A stretch of DNA of 64,000 nt from positions 62,001 to 126,000 of the forward strand of contig NZ_QURN01000013.1 in the NCBI RefSeq assembly GCF_003403035.1. Direction: 5' to 3'. The position numbers and the translations under genes are program-made. Shown here piece after piece: positions 35,744 through 44,062 of the stretch. Below the pieces are notes generated by a model, which ran no database searches, had not been told where the DNA came from, and saw only the letters and a program-made list of their open reading frames with translations. This stretch comes from Mesorhizobium denitrificans (lineage in GTDB: Bacteria > Pseudomonadota > Alphaproteobacteria > Rhizobiales > Rhizobiaceae). How positions within the stretch are numbered: the stretch's first letter is position 1; each line of letters begins with the position of its first letter.

Positions 35744-35887
35744 GGTTTACCAATCGTATCCGTCCAAGGTTGACCAATCTGGTACCGTCCATGAGCAGGT
35801 TGACCAACAGTCGAGCCAACATTCCATTCAAATTCAATCCCCTAACGCCGGTCCAAAATTAACTGTCAACGAGGCCATTGGTAAACC
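35744..35887. repeat. Cluster of short repeats, possible Mu/Tn7-like transposon end
   Basis: Three direct units, GGTTTACCAATCGTATCCGTCC (written in two parts as GGTTTACCAATC and GTATCCGTCC, 35744-35765), GGTTGACCAATC (35768-35779) and GGTTGACCAACAG (35798-35810), are followed by an inverted unit CATTGGTAAACC (35876-35887). Arrays of about 20-bp binding sites mark the ends of Mu- and Tn7-type transposons. This array lies just upstream of the Mu-like transposase remnant. The 456-bp gap from 35625 to 36080 holds no gene. Confidence 0.5.
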
Positions 35888-36034
35888 CGGTTTGGAATCG
35901 GAATCCCCTGCGCTCAGCCAAAAAACTGTTCTGTTTTCAGACGCATAAGCGATCCACCAGCCTCCCATAATTCCGGGCGCGTAAACCCCGCCAGATGCCA
36001 GATATTTCCGGACATCACATCCACTTTGCAATCT

Positions 36035-36054
36035 TATGCGACTTTTTGAGCACG
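36035..36054 (+). repeat. Direct repeat, left copy, beside the PIN toxin-antitoxin pair
   Basis: TATGCGACTTTTTGAGCACG recurs with one change at 37216-37235. The two copies frame the PIN toxin-antitoxin genes at a distance of about 1.2 kb in the same orientation. Confidence 0.75.
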
Positions 36055-36080
36055 GAGCGTGAACATGGCCTCAGGAGCGG

Positions 36081-36656
36081 CTATAGCGCTGCAGTGTGCG
36101 AACGCAGCCGCCGCGCCAGTTTTGTGAACCCTTGTTTGAGGAGAAGTTCGAGGAAATCCTGCGCCGAGGTGCCTGTCTTGCTCAGATTGCGACGAGCGTT
36201 TGACAGCGACCCAATAACGAGTTCGGGTGCCTCGTCATAAATCCCGACCAGGAACCCATCGGGTGTCTCGCGGATCAGCCGGTGTTTCCTCAGTTCCGTT
36301 GCGGGGAAGTCGCGCAGGTTCCAGGTCATGATATGGGACGCTTTTGTTTCGATCGCAGCAGCCACGACGTGCCTGTCATCAGGGTCGGGCAGACTGATGG
36401 CCTCGATATGGTGATGAAACTTCCCGACCAGTGCTTCAGGGAGAGCCTGTTCCATCAGGCGCCGTGTTGCGTGAAGGCGCTCAATCGAAAGCGTCGGCAC
36501 GTTCGCGATGAGATTGCGCATCCACTCGTCGTGGATCTCTTCCGTCCAGCGTGCATCATAAAGCCCGTCGGCGGAGGCCTGGATCAGGATGTTGCGCTGA
36601 TGGAAGGGGTAAAGGACGCAGGCATCACAGACCGCCGTTGGAGGATTAAACGCCAT
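36081..36656 (-). CDS. PIN-domain RNase toxin
   Basis: A 191-residue PIN-fold endoribonuclease of the VapC-like type. The acidic positions are visible: AVCDACVLYPF (first Asp), WTEEIHDEWMRN (Glu), LPDPDDRHVVAAAIE (Asp pair) and TWNLRDFPATEL. VapC-like toxins cut tRNA or rRNA. I choose MAFNPPTAV at 36656, which overlaps the antitoxin stop by 11 bp, over a longer frame to 36707. The partner upstream is a helix-turn-helix antitoxin. Confidence 0.85.
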   Translation of the reverse strand: MAFNPPTAVCDACVLYPFHQRNILIQASADGLYDARWTEEIHDEWMRNLIANVPTLSIERLHATRRLMEQALPEALVGKFHHHIEAISLPDPDDRHVVAAAIETKASHIMTWNLRDFPATELRKHRLIRETPDGFLVGIYDEAPELVIGSLSNARRNLSKTGTSAQDFLELLLKQGFTKLARRLRSHTAAL

Positions 36657-37092
36657 AGCGCACGTGCAGATCCTCAGCGTCCTCAGCAAGTGCCTCCATA
36701 GCACCACGCTGCGCTTCCAGACGGGCTTTCAGTGCCAGCACATCCTTGAGCAAGGCACGGCGGTGCTTGCCGACATATCGGAACGGAAGGTCACCCCGAT
36801 CCATCCGCAACACGACGAGCGGCCGGGATATTCCGAGGATCGGAGAAATCTCCGTCGGGCTGAGTTCCTGGTCTTCAGCGAGGACCGCAACGCGATCGCC
36901 GCTCAGCAATCGGTCGATCAGAGTCTCGACAGCATCAACGGCAACGGCCGGAAGAGCCAGGGTCTGCTCCTTCCCGTCTTTGCGGCGCACATGAAGTTCC
37001 ATCCGATCGCCTGCAGCGAGCCTTGGCATCGCGGCAACCTTCTTGAGGTCGCGATCCGAGAGACCGGCAAATTTGACGACTTGGCTGGCCAT
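36646..37092 (-). CDS. Antitoxin with excisionase-like helix-turn-helix
   Basis: A 148-residue partner of the PIN toxin. The C-terminal half holds ELSPTEISPILGISRPLVVL and MDRGDLPFRYVGKHRRALLK, an excisionase/MerR-like DNA-binding domain that also serves as autorepressor in this toxin-antitoxin type. GGAGAGCAGTC precedes the chosen ATG at 37092, while the longer frame to 37284 has no ribosome site and runs through repeats. The overlap with the toxin implies coupled translation. Confidence 0.82.
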   Translation of the reverse strand: MASQVVKFAGLSDRDLKKVAAMPRLAAGDRMELHVRRKDGKEQTLALPAVAVDAVETLIDRLLSGDRVAVLAEDQELSPTEISPILGISRPLVVLRMDRGDLPFRYVGKHRRALLKDVLALKARLEAQRGAMEALAEDAEDLHVRYGV

Positions 37093-37215
37093 GACTGCTC
37101 TCCTTGCCGCCAATATAAGAGTTCGGCGCTCTAACTGCAATAACTGAAACGTTGGCCGGTTACTCGGGGGAGGAATCGGGTATGTCCGGCGCCCTCCCCA
37201 ATGTGAGGTGGTGCC

Positions 37216-37235
37216 TATGTGACTTTTTGAGCACG
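37216..37235 (+). repeat. Direct repeat, right copy, beside the PIN toxin-antitoxin pair
   Basis: TATGTGACTTTTTGAGCACG matches 36035-36054 at 19 of 20 positions. It lies in the 396-bp stretch without a gene upstream of the antitoxin. Confidence 0.75.
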
Positions 37236-37252
37236 ACCGCTTAGGGCGACGT

Positions 37253-37284
37253 GTGTCCGAAATTTGTAGCACGATTTCGGACAC
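37253..37284. repeat. 11-bp perfect palindrome GTGTCCGAAAT...ATTTCGGACAC
   Basis: The arms at 37253-37263 and 37274-37284 are exact complements separated by ten bases. TGTCCGAAAT resembles ends of some insertion sequences and also operator half-sites. It lies between the toxin-antitoxin pair and the catabolic cluster. No function can be assigned. Confidence 0.6.
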
Positions 37285-37488
37285 TCCGTTGCGGCGGAAG
37301 GTTCCAAAATAGTGCAGGGACGCGTCATCTGACGGCAGAAAAGGGGCCGACTGCGGACCGGCTGCTTTCCGATTGAAAAGATCGATAACTGGTCGCTCCG
37401 CTACTTGTTAGTTGTTATGCTGAACTCCGCCCAATCGAGTCGATGACTTACCTTCACAGCGGTCGAATTGCGTTTCGATGATTCTCCA

Positions 37489-38757
37489 TCAGGCTTGGAG
37501 AGAATTCTTGAAACGCGCTGGTGACAACTCTGATATATCTATGTGCGGTTGCTGTCCGGTGGCGAGATCTGCCATGATCTTTCCTGCCATCGGTCCGGGT
37601 CCGAAACCGTGACCGCTGAAGCCTGTTGCAACGAGAAGCCCCTCCAACGCGTCGACTGCGCCCATGGCTGGTACGACATCGGGCAGCGTGTCGATGATAC
37701 CTGCCCAGGAGGTTTCAACCTGCGTGTCCTCGAGAGCAGGAAACAGGTGTCGAAACTCCGTAATGGCTTCTTTGGTCCGCCATGCATCAGGAGCCACATG
37801 ATCGCGGGTGGGGGGAATGTCTGCCAACGGCCTGTCATATCCGCGTCCGAATATCCGCTGCAACGGCGCCCAGACATTGATGCGGGCAATATCGGGATTG
37901 GATTTTCGAACCGGCGCATAGGAACGTGCGTATCGCCAGGAGTCCCAACGTACATCATATTCGCCGCCCGCCACCGAAACCACATAGGCGCCTCTGACAT
38001 CCTGCCGGATACCGGTCAGCGGCCCCGATACGCACGGCTCCAGTTTTAGTTCCGGTCTGGGCAGTGTGCGCACGACAGTTGCCCGGATCTGCTCCTGCGG
38101 CAAATCGAGCCCGATTGCTCGTAGAAGGCGTCCGCTTCCCGCGCCGGCCGCGCAAAGAACCATACGGGAACGATGAAGCCGTCCGCCTGACCAGACGCCT
38201 GTAACACGTCCCGCGCTCACGTCGATACGCGATACCGATGCTCCAAGGCTGAAGGAAACTCCAAGTTCCAGCGCTGCCTCAAAATAGGCACGGGTGGCGC
38301 GGCCGGGTTCTGCTTTTCCGTCCGAGGCGGTATACATGGCGCCTTTGATATTGGCGTTCCGCGACAGCAGCGGCAGCTTCGTAATGACCTGTTCCGTTGT
38401 CAGAAGCAGCGTGTCGAGGCCGAAGTCCATCGCCCGGACTTGCCATTCCTCGTGCCGCGCCATGTCAGCATCGCTAGTCGCAAGTGCGAGATTGCCCCCA
38501 CGAAACCAGCCGACTTTCCGGCCAAGTTCCGTTTCCACGCCTTCCCAGAGCTTCATGGCAGCGATTGCAAGACTGAGCTCGCGAAAGTCACGACCCTGTT
38601 GCCTGACGAATCCGAGGTTACGCCCTGATTGCGCCGAACCGGGCGTCTCCCGTTCAAAGACCAGAACGCGCATTCCATTTTTGGCCGCGTAAAAGGCAGC
38701 CGAGCATCCCACGATGCCCGCGCCGATAATGATCAGGTCCCATTCATCGGACGTCAT
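37489..38757 (-). CDS. FAD-dependent oxidoreductase, D-amino-acid/sarcosine oxidase family
   Basis: A 422-residue flavoprotein of the DAO family. The Rossmann dinucleotide-binding site is at the start (LIIIGAGIVGCSAAFYAAKN, acidic end in VLVFERETPGSAQSG). GKAEPGRATRAYFEAALELG and the C-terminal LLVATGFSGHGFGPGPMAGK are family signatures. These enzymes oxidise amines or N-methyl and D-amino acids to imines or aldehydes with hydrogen peroxide. The gene is last in an operon with an aldehyde dehydrogenase and an amino-acid-type transporter, so it probably attacks the imported amine. The substrate is unknown. Confidence 0.88.
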   Translation of the reverse strand: MTSDEWDLIIIGAGIVGCSAAFYAAKNGMRVLVFERETPGSAQSGRNLGFVRQQGRDFRELSLAIAAMKLWEGVETELGRKVGWFRGGNLALATSDADMARHEEWQVRAMDFGLDTLLLTTEQVITKLPLLSRNANIKGAMYTASDGKAEPGRATRAYFEAALELGVSFSLGASVSRIDVSAGRVTGVWSGGRLHRSRMVLCAAGAGSGRLLRAIGLDLPQEQIRATVVRTLPRPELKLEPCVSGPLTGIRQDVRGAYVVSVAGGEYDVRWDSWRYARSYAPVRKSNPDIARINVWAPLQRIFGRGYDRPLADIPPTRDHVAPDAWRTKEAITEFRHLFPALEDTQVETSWAGIIDTLPDVVPAMGAVDALEGLLVATGFSGHGFGPGPMAGKIMADLATGQQPHIDISELSPARFKNSLQA

Positions 38758-38766
38758 GATTGCGCA

Positions 38767-39531
38767 TCACTGAACTTTAGAAAGAAACGTCCGCGTCCTT
38801 TCGAAAGCGGGATTGTCGAGCACCTCTGTCGGGGTGCTGCACTCGACGATCCTGCCCGATTCCATAAAAGCGATGCGGTGGCAGACTTCGCGCGCAAACG
38901 ACATTTCGTGCGTGACAACCATCATAGTCATTCCGTCCGCCGCCAGCGAGCGCATAACATCGAGCACCTCGCCAACCAGTTCCGGGTCTAGTGCGCTGGT
39001 GGGCTCATCGAACAGGATCACTTTCGGCTTCATTGCCAGTGCACGGGCAATTGCCACGCGCTGTTGCTGGCCACCGGAAAGCATGCGCGGATAGCTCTTG
39101 AGTTTATCAGCCAGCCCGACCCGTACGAGCAGTTCTGCGCCGAGGTTTTCTGCTTCGCGCCGGGGAATGCCCAGCACGTGAACCGGCGCTTCGATGACAT
39201 TCTCCAGCGCGGTCATGTGCCCAAAGAGATTGAAACTCTGAAACACCATACCGATGCGAGCACGCTGCCTTGCAATCAACTTTTCGGGCAACTCGTAGGC
39301 ATGGTTTCCATTGCGGCGGTAGCCGATCAATTCTCCATCGACAGTTATGCTGCCGCGCTCGATACGTTCCAGATGGTTTACGCAGCGAAGAAGCGTGGAT
39401 TTACCCGACCCGGACGGGCCAATCAGGCTGATGACTTCGCCCGCCGCCACGGTGAGGTTGATATCGCGCAACACGGCGAGATCGCCGTAATTCTTGGAGA
39501 CTCGATCGAAAACGATCATCGGAGCAGACAT
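38767..39531 (-). CDS. Polar amino acid ABC transporter ATPase
   Basis: ATPase of a GlnQ/HisP-like importer (254 residues). Walker A is LIGPSGSGKSTLLRCVNHLE, the signature is LSGGQQQRVAIARALAM, and Walker B is KVILFDEPTSALDPE. The start MSAPMIVFDRVSKNYG at 39531 follows AGGGGTCGGGA and gives the normal family length; a frame to 39843 overlaps the permease. It sits 15 bp after the permease and 9 bp before the FAD oxidoreductase gene. Confidence 0.93.
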   Translation of the reverse strand: MSAPMIVFDRVSKNYGDLAVLRDINLTVAAGEVISLIGPSGSGKSTLLRCVNHLERIERGSITVDGELIGYRRNGNHAYELPEKLIARQRARIGMVFQSFNLFGHMTALENVIEAPVHVLGIPRREAENLGAELLVRVGLADKLKSYPRMLSGGQQQRVAIARALAMKPKVILFDEPTSALDPELVGEVLDVMRSLAADGMTMMVVTHEMSFAREVCHRIAFMESGRIVECSTPTEVLDNPAFERTRTFLSKVQ

Positions 39532-39545
39532 TCCCGACCCCTGCA

Positions 39546-40463
39546 TTAACGGAAAATGCGTCGCCGCGGGACTGCGCCAATTTCTTGGCGAGAGCGGGCA
39601 AAATGGCGTTCGATTCGGGCTTGCAACAGGCTCAATAGCGTGGTCGCCAGCAGGTACCAGAGACAAGCCACGATTAGCAGCGGAATGGTCTGGAAGTTCC
39701 GCGAATAGATCGTCTGCGCGGAATAGAGCAGGTCGGAGAGCGATATCACGCTGACCAGCGAAGATGTTTTCAGCATGCCGATCGTCTGGTTTCCAGTGGG
39801 TGGAACGATCACCGGCATCGCCTGCGGCAGAACGATACGCCACAGCGCCTTGCCCCGGGTCATGCCAAGCGACGTCGCTGCCTGCCGCTGCCCCGGATCG
39901 ACCGAAAGGAGGCCGCTGCGGATGATCTCGGACATGTATGCGCCTTCGTTCAGGCCGAGCCCCAGGACAGCAGCCGTGACCGGCGAAATCAGCGTATTAG
40001 TCGGCACGCTCATACCCCAGGGAGTGAACGGAACGCCGATGAAAAGTTCGGGAAACAGGGCGCCAAGATTATACCAGAAAATGAGCTGCACCAGCACGGG
40101 GGTGCCACGGAAAAACCAGATATATGCGTTTGCCACGGTAGAGATGACGATATTGTTCGACATCGCCATGATCGCGAAGATCGTGCCCAGCACGACGCCG
40201 ATAATCATTGTGACAACAGTTAGCCAGATCGTCAGATAGAGACCGGATAAAATGCGGGCATCGAACAAATATTCGCCGACCACTGCCCATCCGAAATTTG
40301 CGTTGCCTGCTATGGAAATCAGGAAGCCACCGACGATCACCGACAGCAACGCAGCAGCGATGCGAGTACCCCATGGACTTGCCGGTACATAGGTGAGCAT
40401 AGGTTCCGTCGCCTCGGAAGCGACGTCTGTCGGGTCGGCGGTCGTGGTCTTGGCCATGGTCAC
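39546..40463 (-). CDS. Polar amino acid ABC transporter permease
   Basis: A 305-residue inner-membrane permease of the HisM/GlnP type. Hydrophobic spans include LLSVIVGGFLISIAG, LYLTIWLTVVTMIIGVVLGT and LLIVACLWYLLATTLLSLL. The EAA loop that contacts the ATPase is seen in RSGLLSVDPGQRQAATSLGM. Unlike systems with two permeases, only one is encoded, so it likely forms a homodimer. Confidence 0.92.
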   Translation of the reverse strand: MTMAKTTTADPTDVASEATEPMLTYVPASPWGTRIAAALLSVIVGGFLISIAGNANFGWAVVGEYLFDARILSGLYLTIWLTVVTMIIGVVLGTIFAIMAMSNNIVISTVANAYIWFFRGTPVLVQLIFWYNLGALFPELFIGVPFTPWGMSVPTNTLISPVTAAVLGLGLNEGAYMSEIIRSGLLSVDPGQRQAATSLGMTRGKALWRIVLPQAMPVIVPPTGNQTIGMLKTSSLVSVISLSDLLYSAQTIYSRNFQTIPLLIVACLWYLLATTLLSLLQARIERHFARSRQEIGAVPRRRIFR

Positions 40464-40517
40464 TCGGATAATCGCACATTGAATGGCCGGCGGACATGCC
40501 GCCGGCCCGATATATTC

Positions 40518-41405
40518 TTACTCGGCCGGAACAGTCGCGAGATTGATGCCCGGCTCGTGATCCATCTTCATGGGCTCGACGCTCCAGTCAGCATAGATCT
40601 TGTCGTACGTGCCGTCCGCACGGACTTCCTTGAGCGCCGCAAGCAACGCCTCGCCAAGATCGCTTTCGTCCTTGCGGAAGGCGATCCCGCTTGGCTTGCG
40701 CGGCAGGATTGGCATCGGCACCACCTTGACCGGACGCGGAGCGGCCTTCTGGATCTCCTGCGCGGAGGCAGCGGAGGTCAGCACGAAATCGGTTCGGCCC
40801 GAATAGACGGAGAGCAGGGTCGCGTCCGATGTTCCGAACTCGGATACGGTCGGCTCAGGCTTGCCTGCTTCCTTGCAGGCTGCCGCCATTTCAGCCGTGA
40901 TCATTCCGACCCATTCGGTTCCGCTCTGCGCTGCGCCCTTGAGGCCGCAAAGGGGAAGGTGGTCGCTGATCTCGGCACCCTTTTCCTCAAGCACATATGC
41001 CGATGAAGTGGTGTATCCATAATCTACAAAGCTCACGACCTGTTGACGCTCGAGATTGTCGGTGATGCCTTCCATGGCAATGTCCCAACGTCCCGACTGA
41101 ACCCCGGGGATCATCGAGTCGAAGGCCACGGAGGTCACTTCGACTTTTACCCCCAACTTCTGTGCAATGGCGTCCCACAGATCAACCTCGAAGCCGACCA
41201 TCTTGCCGGAATCGTCGATATACTGGAAGGGCGGGTATTTGGCGTCCGTCACCAGATTGATGACACCCGCATCCTTGTATTTCTTGGGCAGCAGGTCCGC
41301 CGCGCCTTCCGCATTTGCCGAGCCGCCTGCGAGCATCACGCTCGCCAGCGCCACCGCGATTCTGGCGCTGCCGGAGCCGCGCCTTTGTCTTTCAAATTTC
41401 ATCAT
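40518..41405 (-). CDS. Periplasmic amino acid-type substrate-binding protein
   Basis: A 295-residue family 3 binding protein. A signal peptide (ARIAVALASVMLAGGSANAE) is followed by VTDAKYPPFQYIDDSGKMVG and FEVDLWDAIAQKLGVKVEVT, the usual start of such proteins. The C-terminal domain has FVLTSAASAQEIQ and IAFRKDESDLGEALLAALKE. Two Cys (PLCGLKG and AACKEAG) may form a disulfide. It would deliver an amino-acid-like compound to the permease and ATPase genes downstream. Confidence 0.92.
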   Translation of the reverse strand: MMKFERQRRGSGSARIAVALASVMLAGGSANAEGAADLLPKKYKDAGVINLVTDAKYPPFQYIDDSGKMVGFEVDLWDAIAQKLGVKVEVTSVAFDSMIPGVQSGRWDIAMEGITDNLERQQVVSFVDYGYTTSSAYVLEEKGAEISDHLPLCGLKGAAQSGTEWVGMITAEMAAACKEAGKPEPTVSEFGTSDATLLSVYSGRTDFVLTSAASAQEIQKAAPRPVKVVPMPILPRKPSGIAFRKDESDLGEALLAALKEVRADGTYDKIYADWSVEPMKMDHEPGINLATVPAE

Positions 41406-41496
41406 TGCAAGTCTCCCATTGGTGGTCGGCCCGCCTGTCGGCTTGCATGCGGACCCGCTTGATTCCAGCCCGGCCTTTGCCGCCGGTCATTCGCCC

Positions 41497-42987
41497 TCAG
41501 CCGATGACGAAGGGGTTGGCTATTTCCTCTGCCGTCGAAAGCCAGACGGCTTTGGTCTGCAAGAATTCCCGAATGCCTTCGATGCCGTTCTCGCGTCCGA
41601 TTCCGCTTTTCTTGTAGCCCCCGAAGGGTGTCGTGTAGGACACGTCGCGATAGGTGTTCACCCACACGCTGCCCGCCTCAAGCCGCTCCGACATCAGGAT
41701 TGCGCGGCGCATGTCGCTGGTCCATACGCCGGCCGCCAACCCGAATTCGCTATCATTCGCGATTGCGATGGCTTCTTCCGGCTCATCGAACGGGATGGCT
41801 ACGAGAACCGGGCCAAAAACTTCTTCACGAGCGATGCGCATTTCATTGTTGACGCCTGCGAAGATCGTCGGCTCGATGAAAAACCCGTCCCTGCATTCCG
41901 CGATATCGGGTCGCTTGCCACCAAGGACCAGATCGGCGCCTTCCTGGCGCGCTACGTCGATGTAGCCCAGCACCTTCTCGAACTGCATCGAGTTGGCGAT
42001 GGGGCCGATCCGGGTATCTGCATGTCTGGGATCGCCGATCCGGGCTGTTTTGGTAAAGATCGTCAGTTTCTCAAGGAATTCGTTATGGACCTTGCGGTGC
42101 AGGAGAAGGCGAGAGCCCGCGATGCAGGTCTGACCCACCGCGCCAAAAATGCCGCCCACGACACCGCGAACAGCGTTGTCGAGATTGGCGTCGTCAAAGA
42201 CGATGTTCGGCGATTTGCCGCCAAGTTCGAGGCTGACCCGCTTTATATCTTTCGCGGCCAGCGAATAGAGGTGAGCGCCTGTCCGCGTGGAACCGGTGAA
42301 CCCGACGTGGCGAGTGAGCGGGTGTGTCACCAGCGGCTCACCGACCTCCGGTCCGAAGCCGGTCACCACGTTTATCACGCCTGACGGGAAGCCCGCCTTT
42401 TCCACCAGCTCCATCAATTTGATCGCTGTGGCCGACGTGTATTCAGCCGGCTTCATTACCAGCGTGCAGCCTGCGGCCAATGCTGGCGCGGCTTTGAGGG
42501 AAAAGAGGAACAGCGGTGCGTTCCACGGCACAATCCCGACGCAGACACCGAGCGGTTCGTGACGAGAAAAACTCAATGCGTTCTTGTCGCAGGGATGGAC
42601 GGCGCCTTCGATCTTGTCCGCCAGACCCGCATAGTAGTGGTACCAGCGCGGGATGTAGCGAATTTGATGCCGCATCTCGGCAAGCAGGCGGCCATTGTCG
42701 CGCACCTCGATTTCGGCGAGTGCATCCGCGTTTTCCTCGATCAGTTCCGCAAAACGCTGGATGATCCGTCCGCGCAGGCTCGGGTGCATCGTGCGCCACG
42801 GGCCTTCCGTAAACGCCTTATGCGCAGCACGCACCGCCCGGTCGGCATCTTGCGCATTGCCGCGCGGCACCAGCGCCCAGGGCTTCGCCGTGAACGGATC
42901 GACCGTCTCGATATATTCACCGGCCGCCGGAGGCACCCACTCACCGCCAACATACATGGACAGTTTCGGCAGGCTTTCGGTCGGCAT
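41497..42987 (-). CDS. Aldehyde dehydrogenase
   Basis: A 496-residue NAD(P)-dependent aldehyde dehydrogenase. Motifs: GIVPWNAPLFLFSLKAAPAL (cofactor site), VGFTGSTRTGAHLY, VSLELGGKSPNIVFDDAN (catalytic Glu) and GQTCIAGSRLLLH (catalytic Cys), ending FGGYKKSGIGRENG. The start at 42987 follows GAGGAGTGATC; a frame to 43050 is longer but lacks a ribosome site. It is the first gene of an operon with the transporter and the FAD oxidoreductase, and may oxidise the aldehyde that enzyme makes. The intergenic region to the divergent gntR gene carries promoters for both sides. Confidence 0.92.
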   Translation of the reverse strand: MPTESLPKLSMYVGGEWVPPAAGEYIETVDPFTAKPWALVPRGNAQDADRAVRAAHKAFTEGPWRTMHPSLRGRIIQRFAELIEENADALAEIEVRDNGRLLAEMRHQIRYIPRWYHYYAGLADKIEGAVHPCDKNALSFSRHEPLGVCVGIVPWNAPLFLFSLKAAPALAAGCTLVMKPAEYTSATAIKLMELVEKAGFPSGVINVVTGFGPEVGEPLVTHPLTRHVGFTGSTRTGAHLYSLAAKDIKRVSLELGGKSPNIVFDDANLDNAVRGVVGGIFGAVGQTCIAGSRLLLHRKVHNEFLEKLTIFTKTARIGDPRHADTRIGPIANSMQFEKVLGYIDVARQEGADLVLGGKRPDIAECRDGFFIEPTIFAGVNNEMRIAREEVFGPVLVAIPFDEPEEAIAIANDSEFGLAAGVWTSDMRRAILMSERLEAGSVWVNTYRDVSYTTPFGGYKKSGIGRENGIEGIREFLQTKAVWLSTAEEIANPFVIG

Positions 42988-43238
42988 GATCACTCCTCGG
43001 CAGGTCATTCTTGCGGTGGACGCAGCACTTTCGAGAGTGTTGCATCTCAAAAGCGATATCTATTAATAGGCAAACTGATATTTTTTTAGCTGTCAACAGG
43101 TAATATTATTTGCTTCAAAAAATAGCGGAATTACGCATGAAAATTACGCAAATCGCCCCGAAAATGGCAAACTCAATGCAGAAGGCCTAAGCAATCGCCG
43201 ATTTTCCGAAGTTTGCGCTTGAAGTCGGGCGGATTTCT

Positions 43239-44033
43239 ATGACAGTTTGTACAGATAGTGATATCAGTATGAGTGAGATCGTGACCACCGACCAGCCCCT
43301 TTACGAGCAAATCAAGACGGCCATTGATCGCCGCATCGAAACGGAAGAATGGCCCGCGAACTTTCAGGTACCCTCCGAAGGTGACCTGGCGGGAGAATTC
43401 GGCGCCTCGCGGCTCACTGTGCGGCGCGCGTTGCGGGAGCTTCAGGCCGATGGCGTACTCATTCGCATACAGGGACGCGGCACCTTCGTGATCGGCCCTC
43501 GTATGCAATGCGCGGTATTCAACTTGCCCGACATCACCGAGGAGATCGCCGCGTCAGGCGGGGCGCACAGTTGCCGCGTGCTTGCCCATTCCATTCTCGC
43601 CAAGGAAAACCCTGGACGCAACATGCTGCAATTGCCTGCGGACGAGGTGATTTTCCATTCCCGCTTTCTGCACCTAGAGGACGGCACACCGATCCAGCTA
43701 GAGGACCGCTACGTCAACGCGTCCGAGGCGCCCGATTACATTGCGCAGGATTTCTCCAAGATAAGTCCTCATGTCTGGCTGCTCCGCGAGACAACAGTGA
43801 CCACGGTTGATAACACGATCCGTGCAATCCGCGCCGACGAGGAGACGCGCCAGCATCTGCAGATTGAAGGCAATCAGCCATGTCTTCTGCTGGACCGCTC
43901 GACGTGGCGGGACGGAATTCCGGTCACGCGCAGCCGTTTTATTTATCCGGGTGACCGCTACCGGCTACGCTCGACGCACGAAGCCCGCACCAGCCGCATT
44001 GTCACCACTTCGGGTTCCGGCGCCGGCCGCTGA
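43239..44033 (+). CDS. GntR-family regulator, HutC/UTRA type
   Basis: A 264-residue repressor with an N-terminal winged helix (VPSEGDLAGEFGASRLTVRR, then ALRELQADGVLIRIQGRGTF) and a C-terminal UTRA ligand domain (ADEVIFHSRFLHLEDGTPIQ and CLLLDRSTWRDGIPVTRSRF). It sits between the aldehyde-dehydrogenase operon and the UbiD/UbiX genes, the usual place for a local regulator of both. The start at 43239 follows GGCGGA; MSEIVTTDQ at 43269 is possible. The ligand is probably the pathway substrate or an intermediate. Confidence 0.9.
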   Translation: MTVCTDSDISMSEIVTTDQPLYEQIKTAIDRRIETEEWPANFQVPSEGDLAGEFGASRLTVRRALRELQADGVLIRIQGRGTFVIGPRMQCAVFNLPDITEEIAASGGAHSCRVLAHSILAKENPGRNMLQLPADEVIFHSRFLHLEDGTPIQLEDRYVNASEAPDYIAQDFSKISPHVWLLRETTVTTVDNTIRAIRADEETRQHLQIEGNQPCLLLDRSTWRDGIPVTRSRFIYPGDRYRLRSTHEARTSRIVTTSGSGAGR

Positions 44034-44062
44034 ACGTCGAACGCCTCGGGAGAGAAAGACGT

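Noticed and set aside
43060-43069. Palindrome CTATTAATAG as the GntR operator
   Set aside because: It is a perfect 10-bp palindrome in the regulator's intergenic region, but it lies closer to the aldehyde dehydrogenase start and does not resemble the HutC-type consensus, so I do not call it.
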